DNA of 64,000 nt, taken from NCBI RefSeq assembly GCF_026151205.1, contig NC_087078.1:3861675-3925674 (forward strand), read 5' to 3'. The DNA is from Bolinopsis microptera. Lineage: Eukaryota; Ctenophora; Tentaculata; Lobata; Bolinopsidae. Below are positions 21,852 through 30,362 of this stretch, in pieces; positions within the stretch are counted from its first letter, which is position 1; every line of letters starts with the position of its first letter. The position numbers were made by a program, and so were the translations under genes. The notes beneath the pieces are model-generated. The model was not told the DNA's origin. It saw nothing but the letters and a program-made list of their open reading frames with translations, and searched no databases.

Positions 21852-24385
21852 GGGGGGGGGGGGGGGGGGGGGGGGTGTCATGTCCGTCTATGTCCGCCTA
21901 TGTCCTGTCCTTTTTGGATTCTATGAGACAACGGACGTGTTTTTTGGGACATTGGCGGACACGGACGGACATTGGCGGACACGGACGGACATTGGCGGAC
22001 TCGGACGGACATTGGCGGACTCGGACGGACATTGGCGGACTCGGACGGACATTGGCGGACCCGGACGGACATTGGCGGACTTGGATGGACATTGGTGGAC
22101 ATTAGCGGACATTGGTGGACATTAGCGGACAAACATTTTGAGGACTGAAGAGTACTGAAGAGTACTGAAGAGTACTGAAGAGTACTGAGGAGGATGGCTG
22201 AGAAGGATGGCTGAGGAGGATGGCTGAGGAGGATGACTGAGGAGGATGACTGAGGAGGAGGAGGACTCAGGAGGAGGACTAAGGAGGACTGAGAAGGAGG
22301 AGGACAGAGGAGGATGACTGAGAGGGAGGAGGAGGAGGAAGAGGAGGAAGAGGACTGAGGAGGAGGAGGAGAAGGACTGAGGAGGAGAAGGAGGACCCAG
22401 GAGGAGGAGGACCCAGGAGGAGGAGGACCCAGGAAAAGGCCCCAGGAGGAGGAGGAGGACTGGGGAGGAGGAGAACTGTTGAGGACTGATGAGGAGGACT
22501 GAGGACGAGGAGGAGGAGTAGGAGGAGGACTGAGGAGGGGAGGAGGAAGAGGACTGGGGAGGATCAGGAAGACCCAGGAGGACCCAGGAGGAGGAGGAGG
22601 AGGAGGACCCAGGAGGAGGAGGAGGACTGAGGAGGACTGAGGAGGAGGACTGACGATGACTGAGAAGGAGGAGGACTGAGGAGTACTGCGGAGGATGGCT
22701 GAGGAGGATGGCTGGGGAGGATGGCTGAGGAGGATGACTGAGGAGGATGACTGAGAGGGAGGAGGAGGAGGACTCAGGAGGAGGACTCAGAAGGAAGAGG
22801 AGGAGGACTCAGGAGGAGGACTTAGGAGAAATGAGAAGGAGGACTGAGGAGAACTGAGGAGGAGGAGGAGGAGGAGGACTGAATAGGAGGAGGAGAAGGA
22901 GGGGGACTGGGAGAGGACTGGGGAGGAGGAGGACTGATGAGAAGGATGAGGAGGAGGACCCAGGAGGAGGAGGACTGAGGACCGAGGAGGAAGAGGAGGA
23001 GGATGAAGAGGAGGAGGACCCAGGAGGAGGAGGACTGAGGAGGAGGACTGAGGAGGACTGAGGATGACTGAGAAGGAGGAGGAGGACTGAGGAGGACTGA
23101 GAAGGAGGAGGAGGAGGACTGAATAGGAGGAGGAGGGGGACTGGGGGAGGGTACCGCGACAACTGACCCCCCGACAATTGACCCCCCGACAATTGACCCC
23201 CCGACAATTGACCCCTATGTAATTACACTGGGGTCAATTGTCGCGAAATCTAGGCTTGAGTACGACAATTGACCCCCCGACAATTAACCCCCCGACAATT
23301 GACCCCCCGACAATTGACCCCCTATGTAAATACACTGGGGTCAATTGTCGCGAAATCTAGGGCTCAGTACGACAATTGACCCCCCGACAATTGACCCCCC
23401 ATGTAATTACACTGGGGTCAATTGATCGGGTTAGGGTCAGGGTCCTGGGTCAGGATCCTGGTTCAGGGTCCTGGGTCAGGGTTAGGGTTAGGGTTAGGGT
23501 TAGGGTTAGCGTTAGGGTTAGGGTTAGGGTTAGGGTTAGGGTTAGGGTTAGGGTTAGGGTTAGGGTCCTGGGTCAGGGTCAGGGTCATGGTTAGGGTTAG
23601 GATTAGGGTTAGGGTCCTGGGTCAGGGTTAGGGTTAGGGTTAGGGTCCTGGGTCAGGGTTAGGGTTAGGGTCAAGGTCAGGGTCAGGGTTAATTGTATTA
23701 AATCATATTGTCGGGGGGTCAATTGTCGGGAGGTCAATTGTCGGGGGGTCAATTGTCGCCCACCCTGGGGGAGGACTGAGGAGGAGGATGGAGGACTGAG
23801 GAGAAGGATGAGGAGGAGGACTGAGGAGGACTGAGGACTGAGGAGGAAGAGGAGGAGGATGAAGAGGAGGAGAAGAACCCAGGAGGAGGACCCAGGAGGA
23901 GGACTCAGGAGGAGGAGGAGGACTGGGGAGGAGGAGGACTGTTGAGGACTGATGAGGAGGACTGAGGACGAGGAGGAGGAGTAGGAGGAGGACTGAGGAT
24001 TTGAGGAGGAGAGGAGGAAGAGGACTGAGGAAGATCAGGAAGACCCAGGGGGAGGAGGAGGAAGAGTAGGAGGAGGAAGCATCTAAATGTTATTTCCATT
24101 TTTGTCCGTTTTTGTCCATTTTTGTCCGTTTTTGTCCGTTCTATTTTTTGTCCGTTTTGAAAATATAGGGTACCGAACGGACAAAAAACATGATCCCCCC
24201 TATAACAGCAAAAATTGAACATTTTATTTAGCAATTTAGGTGTCCATTAATGTCCGCCTATGTCCGCCTATGTCCGTCTATGTCCGCCTATGTCCGTCTA
24301 TGTCCGCCTATGTCCGCCTATGTCCTGTCCTTTTTGGATTCTATGAGACAAGCGGACATAGACGGACGTGACACCCCCCCCCCCC
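21852..24385 (+). mobile_element. Non-coding TIR element, copy 2
   Basis: Same order of parts as copy 1 and almost identical in sequence: G24 run, TGTCATGTCCG end, 20-bp GGACATTGGCGGAC repeats, purine tract, GACAATTGACC units, GGGTTA array (about 23427-23690), and right end GACGGACGTGACA with C12. It differs mainly by small indels in the repeats, for example a shorter purine tract after 22130. Its right end adjoins the duplicated TTTATA of the copia LTR. Confidence 0.9.
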
Positions 24386-24391
24386 TTTATA

Positions 24392-24523
24392 TCATTAACT
24401 ATGTATTTCCCAGGGCTTTGCTGTATATAAGCGTATGACTTGATACTGTATGACTTGATACGATTCATTACTACCTTTCATATAACAACGGTGTAGTTAC
24501 TGGTACCAAACACAAGGTTAACA
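24392..24523 (+). repeat. Copia 3' LTR, remainder
   Basis: Continues the copia LTR from base 18 to its end, GGTTAACA. By eye it is identical to the 5' LTR at 5600-5731. GCTT follows at 24524-24527 and matches the GCTT before the 5' LTR. Confidence 0.95.
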
Positions 24524-24678
24524 GCTTGACTCGAAAAAATACTACTAGATTTTCGAGAATTTCCAGGAACATTTTTCATTGAAAAGTTACCTTCTGCAAA
24601 AGGCCAATGACCAAGTTAATAGTTAATAATGGTTAATAGCCAATAGTTCTATGTTTATTGTTTACAGTATGCACTGAC

Positions 24679-24884
24679 GGGGTATCCTAGGAAGTTTCTT
24701 GAATTTTTAACTGGTACCCCTTCTCATTTAACCGTAAATTAAGTTTCCTATCATTCGGCTGAGTCAACCGGGGAGATCGCACAGATTCGATGGATCCTTA
24801 GCTACTCCATAAACTAGGTGACACTGTGAATCGAACCCTGAACCTTCTGCGCAGAGGGTGGGTCCTCTAACCACTAGGCCACCT
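24679..24884 (-). mobile_element. tRNA-derived SINE, longest copy
   Basis: Read on the minus strand, the head GGTGGCCTAGTGGTTAGAGG contains an A-box (TGGCCTAGTGG) and GGTTCGATTCA a B-box, the internal Pol III promoter of a tRNA gene. A family-specific body follows with GTGTCACCTAG and GTAGCTAAGGATCCA, ending near GGATACCCC. Truncated copies lie at 37262-37390 and 61085-61172. Confidence 0.8.
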
Positions 24885-25149
24885 ATAATGCTGAAAAAGG
24901 ATGCCGAAATCTCGCGGAAAATCTCACGATATCGTGAGCCTAGCTATGAGATTTAAACGAAACTTGCAAAAATCTTGCGCACGTTACGTCGAAGTTTTCA
25001 CGCTATAAACAAGTGATGAAATACACGTTAGGTGTATAAAATACACGTTAAGTTCCTAATTATTGTGTCCCTCAACTTTTTCTGTTTTTTCATTTATTTA
25101 CAAATTTTGTGCGATGAGTCTGGCTCGCAATCTCGCATGAATCTTGACC

Positions 25150-25690
25150 TGGGAGTAACACTGTGGATGGCAGAAAATCATCAGATTAGAAAAAAAGATT
25201 TTGGAAGATTTTTGAAGAGGAGCTTTTCTGCTGTCTCCTTGACCAATATTTCGCAGTTTTTACTGTATTTTTGACCAGTGACCGATCAGTCAGGTCGGTG
25301 AGAGTGACACAATTTGACATCAAGGTACTGGAAACTGTATACCCGGAGAAAACTTTCCATGATCTAAATTTCACTGTTTTGACTGAATTTTTATTGACTG
25401 ACCATCTAAAAAGGCCATTGAGGATGGCACAAGACACGATTGAGGTACTGAAAGTTGGATTTCCAAAGAAAGCTTTGATAAACGGAAAATCATCAGAATA
25501 GAAAAAGAGACTTTGGATGATTTTTGAAGAGAAGCTCCTCTGCTGTCTCCTTGACCAATATTTCGCAGTTATGACTGAATTTTTGACCAGTGACCGATCA
25601 GTGAGGTCGGTGAGAGTGACACAAGTTGACATCAAGGTACTCGAAGCTGTATATCTGGAGAAAACTTTGATGGAAGGACAAAATTTTTAA
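25150..25690. repeat. Diverged direct repeats, ~155/310 bp period
   Basis: A block at 25167-25362 (containing CTTGACCAATATTTCGCAG and GACCAGTGACCGATCAG) recurs at 25480-25668. A weaker half-unit lies between them (ATTGAGGTACTGAAAGTTGG against CATCAAGGTACTGGAAACTG). Parts stay open in one frame, so it may derive from a repetitive coding sequence. Family unknown. Confidence 0.7.
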
Positions 25691-25829
25691 TTTCCTACCA
25701 GTAGAACATTTTCAGATTTCAGATTTCCATGACCCAAATTTCAATGTTTCGGATAAATAGCTTGGATTACTAGCCAAGCAGTTTACATTTACTTTTCAGC
25801 ATCAACAAGCCTCGAAATTATTTCTCTGT

Positions 25830-27795
25830 TACACAAATAAGTCACGTTCTGAATATCCTAGACGATTCTAGTTTAAAGCAGTGTGTTTAGAACACACTGT
25901 TCTTAAACAACTTTTTCTAAAATAAATTATTCAATTAATTAAATAATTAATAAATTTTTTCAAATATTTCAAAAATATATTTTGATAAAAATGTTCACAA
26001 TTACATTACACGTTAACATAATTACATTACACGTACACACACATTACACGTATAATGAACAAATTTTTATAAAACTTTTGAAAATTTGCACTAATAAAAA
26101 GGCACTATCCGTCGCGGAGTAGAGTCCGCGGCGGAGCCGCCGGACTCCGAGCGGACTCCGAGCGGACTCCGGCGGAGCCGCCGGACTCCGAGCGGACTCC
26201 AGCGGTGCTCCGCCAAAATGTATTTACACTGGACTCGAGTACATTTTGGCGGACTCCGAGCGGAGCCGAGCGAGCCGAGCGAGCCGAGCGGACTCCGAGC
26301 GGAATTTATATTTCGCTGCCTGGCAGCTCATTGCGCGTCGCAACGAGCTTCGTTGTTCGTTGACGTGCGACGAGCAACGAGAAAAATTGCGTGGTGCGTC
26401 GGGTGGCACATCTTAACGGGTGATACGCGTATAAATTTCGATCGCTGACGTACAGCGAACATCACAGCTGCGAGTGGCGTCAGCTAGTAGGATTTCATCC
26501 TACAATGCAAGGCACATCGCGTTCATCTAGCTAACCAGGTGCTTTCGCGCCGCTGCAGGCGCGCTTGTTCCACAAGTCATTTCCGGCGGTCTCACGCTAC
26601 TGCAAGCGATAGGGCTATACTTAGAGCAACACATCGCGCCACAAGCCATATATTTATCAACATCTTGACTAGCTACGCGGTCGTTTTCCGCATGCGCTCG
26701 CGCTGTGCTCAAAAATTGACGTCGTCAATTAATCAACATCAAGATTTTAGTTTTACATTTGACCTTTATGTCAAAAAATCTTTGAATTTTCAATCGGTGG
26801 TCGATGTTACCTGAGGACCTCAGGCTTCGTCCTTACTTCGTCACAGGACGATCGGAGCTCGAAGAGCGTAGAGAGTGCTGGCTGGCGTCGTCCTGTGATG
26901 GTCGACGTATTTTTGCTTGCTGGGATCCGGCCGAATGACGCCACATGCAACATGTAGGGTAAAACTAAAAACGCTTCCCTATATGAGACATTATAGGGTC
27001 AAAGTTAGGACTAGAATTGTACACTATTGACATTGTGAGGGTAATGGTTAAGGTTTATCACTAGCGACCTTTTCATCTGACCACAATATTGCAAAATGCT
27101 ATGTTGTATGTCACGTGACAAATTTAGCCGAGGGTCGGAAGTCAGAGGTCGGAAGTCAGTGGACTCTGTTGGAGTCCGGCGGACTCCGAGCGGAGTCCGC
27201 CGAGCTGGCGGACTCCGCCAAGCTCCGCCAAGCTCCGCCAAGCTCCGCCAAGCTCCGCCAAGCTCCGCCAAGCTCCGCCAAGCTCCGCCAAGCTCCGCCA
27301 AGCTCCGCCGGACTCCGCCGGATTCAAGTCTGGCGGAGAGGTCCGGCGGAGTCCGCCAAGCACTCCGCCGGAGTCCGCAGCGGACCGGAGTCCGCCTAGT
27401 GGCTTACTCTGCGGCGGACACTGTGCCGAGCCGCCGCGGAGCCGCTCGGAGTCCGCGGCGGACTTTAAAGTCCGCTCGGAGTCCGCTCGGCTCCGCTCGG
27501 AGTCCGCCAAAATGTACTCGAGTCCAGTGTAAATACATTTTGGAGGAGCACCGCCGGAGTCCGCTCGGAGTCCGGCGGCTCCGCCGGAGTCCGCTCGGAG
27601 TCCGCTCGGAGTCCGGCGGCTTCGCCGGAGTCCGCTCGGAGTCCGGCGGCTCCGCCGGAGTCCGCTCGGAGTCCGGCGGCTCCGCCGCGGACTCTACTCC
27701 GCGACGGATAGTGCCAATAAAAACGACTTCTGATGTCTTAGAAAGTTCTAGATTAAACTGATGTGTTCAAAACAGGAAAGAGAACAACTTTTTAT
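25830..27795. mobile_element. AT-rich interspersed repeat, split by a GC-rich TIR element
   Basis: Left part 25830-26092 (TTCTGAATATCCTAGACGAT, AAAGCAGTGTGTTTAGAA) and right part from 27716 (CGACTTCTGATGTCTTAGAA) match, in reverse orientation, a second copy at about 34417-34708. There, the bases corresponding to the insertion point read CTAATAAAACGACTTC with no GC-rich insert. Confidence 0.7.
26101..27715. mobile_element. GC-rich TIR transposon, non-autonomous, 8-bp TSD
   Basis: Left end GGCACTATCCGTCGCGGAGT and right end the exact reverse, ACTCCGCGACGGATAGTGCC. Perfect 8-bp flanks AATAAAAA lie at 26093-26100 and 27716-27723. The inverted repeats extend about 190 bp or more and are made of CGGACTCCGAG units plus a shared palindromic core with ACTGGACTCGAGT. 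A tandem AGCTCCGCCA block (about 11 copies, 27218-27307) sits inside the right half. No transposase. An 8-bp TSD fits hAT, P or Merlin superfamilies; the ends do not decide between them for me. Confidence 0.85.
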
Positions 27796-27984
27796 CTGAC
27801 AACCATTTGATTAGATAATTAATTAATTAGTTAATCAATTATTAAACAAATATTCAAAAATTATGAAATTATTTTCGATCAAAATATTTTAAAATTACGT
27901 AACATGAATAATAAACAACTTTTCACTAAATTAATCGGGAAATCGAAGCAGTACTTTATATATGACCATATTATATACTAGATA

Positions 27985-28205
27985 AGAGTCTTACTTATGA
28001 AGTCCTCAGCTGGCACATTGGTGCAATTGTCCTGACATTTAAGGCAGGTTGATCCACAATGTATTCCTGCTTTTCTGCATGAACAAGCATTGCCACAACC
28101 TGACTTTAAACAGTTGCAACTGATGTTTTAAATGAGCTTTTTCGGAGCTGTATTCATAAGAGTGGTCACTGGTACATGTGCCCCATTATTCTTCTTTCAT
28201 CCTCA
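27985..28205 (-). pseudogene. C-terminal fragment of a transposon-type protein gene
   Basis: On the minus strand this stretch reads as a cysteine cluster (CNCLKSGCGNACSCRKAG, then CGSTCLKCQDNC), preceded by an APKKLI-type segment with a stop. This end, with the CHAFTG fragment at 29590-29965, is typical of an uncharacterised, widely repeated animal transposon-associated protein. The two fragments are in the right order for one gene split by the LINE-type insertion between them. Confidence 0.6.
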
Positions 28206-29589
28206 GCTTATCGGATCTAGGTTATTATTGTAATCAGTGTAGCTTGTGTTGCAAATATCGAGCTCTCTTATCTTTTGTAAATTTGCAATAAGTTCAGTTT
28301 GCTGCTACCGCGTAGTTTACCTTTGCGTGTGTACTTGTACATTACTATACAAGTACACTATGGCGGATGACCCAACTTTGACCCGATCCCAGGAGTTGAT
28401 TAAGGAGTTCAACTATGATCAACAGGAAGATGTGGAAGGCTGTGTTGCACGCTGGTCCATTCAGTTAGAAAAAGACCTGCATATTGACTACCGTGAAATT
28501 GACTACGAAAGTCGTGAAAAGATCAAGACTAAGGATAAACTGACTCTGTCTGGCTGGATTGTGGATGCAGTGGACCTTGTTCGTCGGCAGAGTAGTCAGA
28601 TGTATCTCTTGAAGGAGATCATCGAGTGCTTCAAGACGGAAGCACTAGCAGACAAAGAAAAGGTGATCAGACTGCAGGGCCAGCTGCTGATGCAGAAGGA
28701 CGAACAACTACAGTTGCTTAAGACGTCTGTTGAGGAGACAGTACAAACAACGGTGGAGTCTGGGATTCAGAACTATAGTGCAGCTGTTCAACAGAACAGT
28801 GCAAGTGGTACGGTCTGTAACAGTAAAATCCTGAAGAAGGTGATGAAGAGTGTGGCTGCAGAGGAGGACAGGAGCAAGAACCTGATCGTGTTTGGGCTGA
28901 AAGAAGAGGAGGAAGAACAGCTTCCAGCGCTAGTTACCGCAGTTTTGGAGGAGATCGGGGAGAAACCTCACTTCGAAGCGACTAGAGTCGGTTGGAAGAG
29001 GCCAGGTAGTACGGCTATCCGACCAGTCAAGATCACCGTCCCAAGCTCAACAGCGGTTCATCAGATTCTGATGAAAACAGGGAGACTGAGGGAGACGCAC
29101 AAAGATGTATGGATATGTCCAGACAGATCCAGCGAAGAACGAGCAACAAGGAAGCATCTGGTCACTGACCTGAAGAAAAAGAGGGCTGAACAGACTCATC
29201 TCGACCACTACATCCGGTACGGGAAGGTATGTAGCCGTGATAAGAAGTCATCATGAGTTATTCATGTCTCTTGGACACTGATCAGTATATGAAGGAGTGA
29301 TGATTATTTTAAGAATTTTCAGACGTTATCTGTATTTAAAAGACAACTATATATATTGAATATTTTATTATTTGATTGTTTCACACTTTTCATATTTCAT
29401 AATTTTATTACTAGGTGGAGGTGATGTTATTGAGACTTTGGGCGGCCATAAAACTCCTGTTTTGAAAGTTGTCCTCTGTACTTGTTTCACTGACCCACGC
29501 TTTATAGCATTTATACATTTCGGCCCATTTTATATGTTTGTTCGATTTGCTGTACATTTGTATATTTGCTATTGTGTAAAAGTTTCAAA
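28206..29589 (+). mobile_element. ORF1-only LINE-type insertion
   Basis: Insertion between the two halves of the decayed transposon protein gene. It has a 5' leader (GAGCTCTCTTATCTTTTG...) and ORF1 at 28360-29256 but no endonuclease or reverse transcriptase. A second, decayed copy with the same leader and ORF1 lies at about 34965-36150 and also shows no ORF2. Exact ends were not defined and no TSD was found. Confidence 0.55.
28360..29256 (+). CDS. LINE ORF1-type protein (coiled coil and RRM-like)
   Basis: A 298-residue intact frame from ATG (MADDPTLTRSQELIKEFNYD). The start at 28360 is preferred because the frame's upstream part is leader-like. The first half is charged and helical, probably a trimerising coiled coil (KEKVIRLQGQLLMQKDEQL). 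The second half, RSKNLIVFGLKEEEEE followed by LEEIGEKPHFEATRVGW, RPVKITVPSS and ICPDRSSEERATRKHLV, is the nucleic-acid-binding module seen in ORF1 of many invertebrate LINEs. Such proteins coat element RNA. With no stop or frameshift the copy is young or selected. Confidence 0.75.
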   Translation: MADDPTLTRSQELIKEFNYDQQEDVEGCVARWSIQLEKDLHIDYREIDYESREKIKTKDKLTLSGWIVDAVDLVRRQSSQMYLLKEIIECFKTEALADKEKVIRLQGQLLMQKDEQLQLLKTSVEETVQTTVESGIQNYSAAVQQNSASGTVCNSKILKKVMKSVAAEEDRSKNLIVFGLKEEEEEQLPALVTAVLEEIGEKPHFEATRVGWKRPGSTAIRPVKITVPSSTAVHQILMKTGRLRETHKDVWICPDRSSEERATRKHLVTDLKKKRAEQTHLDHYIRYGKVCSRDKKSS

Positions 29590-29965
29590 TCAAATCATCT
29601 TACGCCTGCAGCTGATGGTAAACAAGATTAGAATGTTGTTCAGCTGTCCCAGATGTTGGCGGGAGCTGTTCCCACTTGATGTCTGCTGTTGAAGATTGCG
29701 ACTTCTGTTCAAGAACTGAAAGTCTAGCTTCATCTAGTCATCTCGATTTTGATGAAATCAACTGCAGCATCAAAAGTTCTCCGACATGCTTTATGGTTGC
29801 TGGTGTAGAATTTGCCGAATAAAAAGCATCTATTACACTTTCATCGATAGATGCGATCGTTCTAAATAGCCGATCCTTACCAATTCCGTGGATCCGACTG
29901 GTGGTGTCTGATCCAGTGAAAGCGTGGCACAGCAGTATCGTGTTTACGTGCCTCCAAGTTTAGGG
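29590..29965 (-). pseudogene. N-terminal-side fragment of the same transposon-type protein
   Basis: Minus-strand translation shows ILLCHAFTGSDTTSRIHG, then IKHVGELLMLQLISSKS, a TGA stop, and LPPTSGTAEQHSNLVYHQ. These match the CHALTGCDTTS and LPPTSGAA blocks of a common transposon-associated protein family. Stops confirm decay. Confidence 0.65.
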
Positions 29966-30189
29966 GGAGTGTGGGTGCCATGAGTCAATACACATACGCA
30001 TACGTTGAGTCTTATAATCGACATGTACTCGTGTTTGCGAACTGCTGTAAACTGCATTATAACATATTGCAATATGATGGCGCGAAACGGATTGAAAATG
30101 ATGAAGTTATCAAACAATTTGTTTATCTCGTTAGCGAAATTGATTGGGTTATCAATGATTACCTAATCGCTAATCACGTGACAGGGTGC
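29966..30189. other. Unassigned DNA next to the LINE 3' end
   Basis: A 73-codon open frame (29971-30192, +) has no recognisable features and I do not call it a gene. The (AAGTA)n tail of the minus-strand LINE begins at 30190. Confidence 0.4.
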
Positions 30190-30362
30190 TAAAGTAAAGT
30201 AAAGTAAAGTAAAGTAAAGTAAAAATTATGACATAACATCATCACTAATGTCTACAAAGTATCATCACACTACATGGAAAAATAACTATTTCTCCATCAA
30301 ATTTAAAGGTAATAATTTATCAAATATTAATCATGAATAAAAACAACATTACAAAATTTAAT

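Larger units (their letters stand above)
10304..24385 (+). mobile_element. 14.08 kb composite insertion carrying host genes
   Basis: Begins with G11 and TGTCATGTCCGTCTATG, and ends CATAGACGGACGTGACA and C12, an inverted repeat of about 33 bp. It is flanked by TTTATA on both sides (10298-10303 and 24386-24391), which is the expected target duplication inside a copia LTR. The two ends are separate copies of one non-coding TIR element (10304-12926 and 21852-24385) in the same orientation. Between them lie 8925 bp of apparently ordinary host DNA with gene exons. The simplest reading is a composite transposition using the outermost ends. An assembly join through the two repeat copies is the main alternative. 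Confidence 0.75.
24528..26092. other. Repeat-derived intergenic DNA
   Basis: Contains the SINE at 24679-24884, a diverged tandem unit at 25150-25690, and from about 25830 an AT-rich interspersed repeat into which the GC-rich TIR element is inserted. No intact gene. Confidence 0.6.

Noticed and set aside
27011-27761. Alanine, proline and serine-rich frames on both strands
   Set aside because: Frames through the AGCTCCGCCA and CGGACTCCGAG repeats of the GC-rich TIR element.
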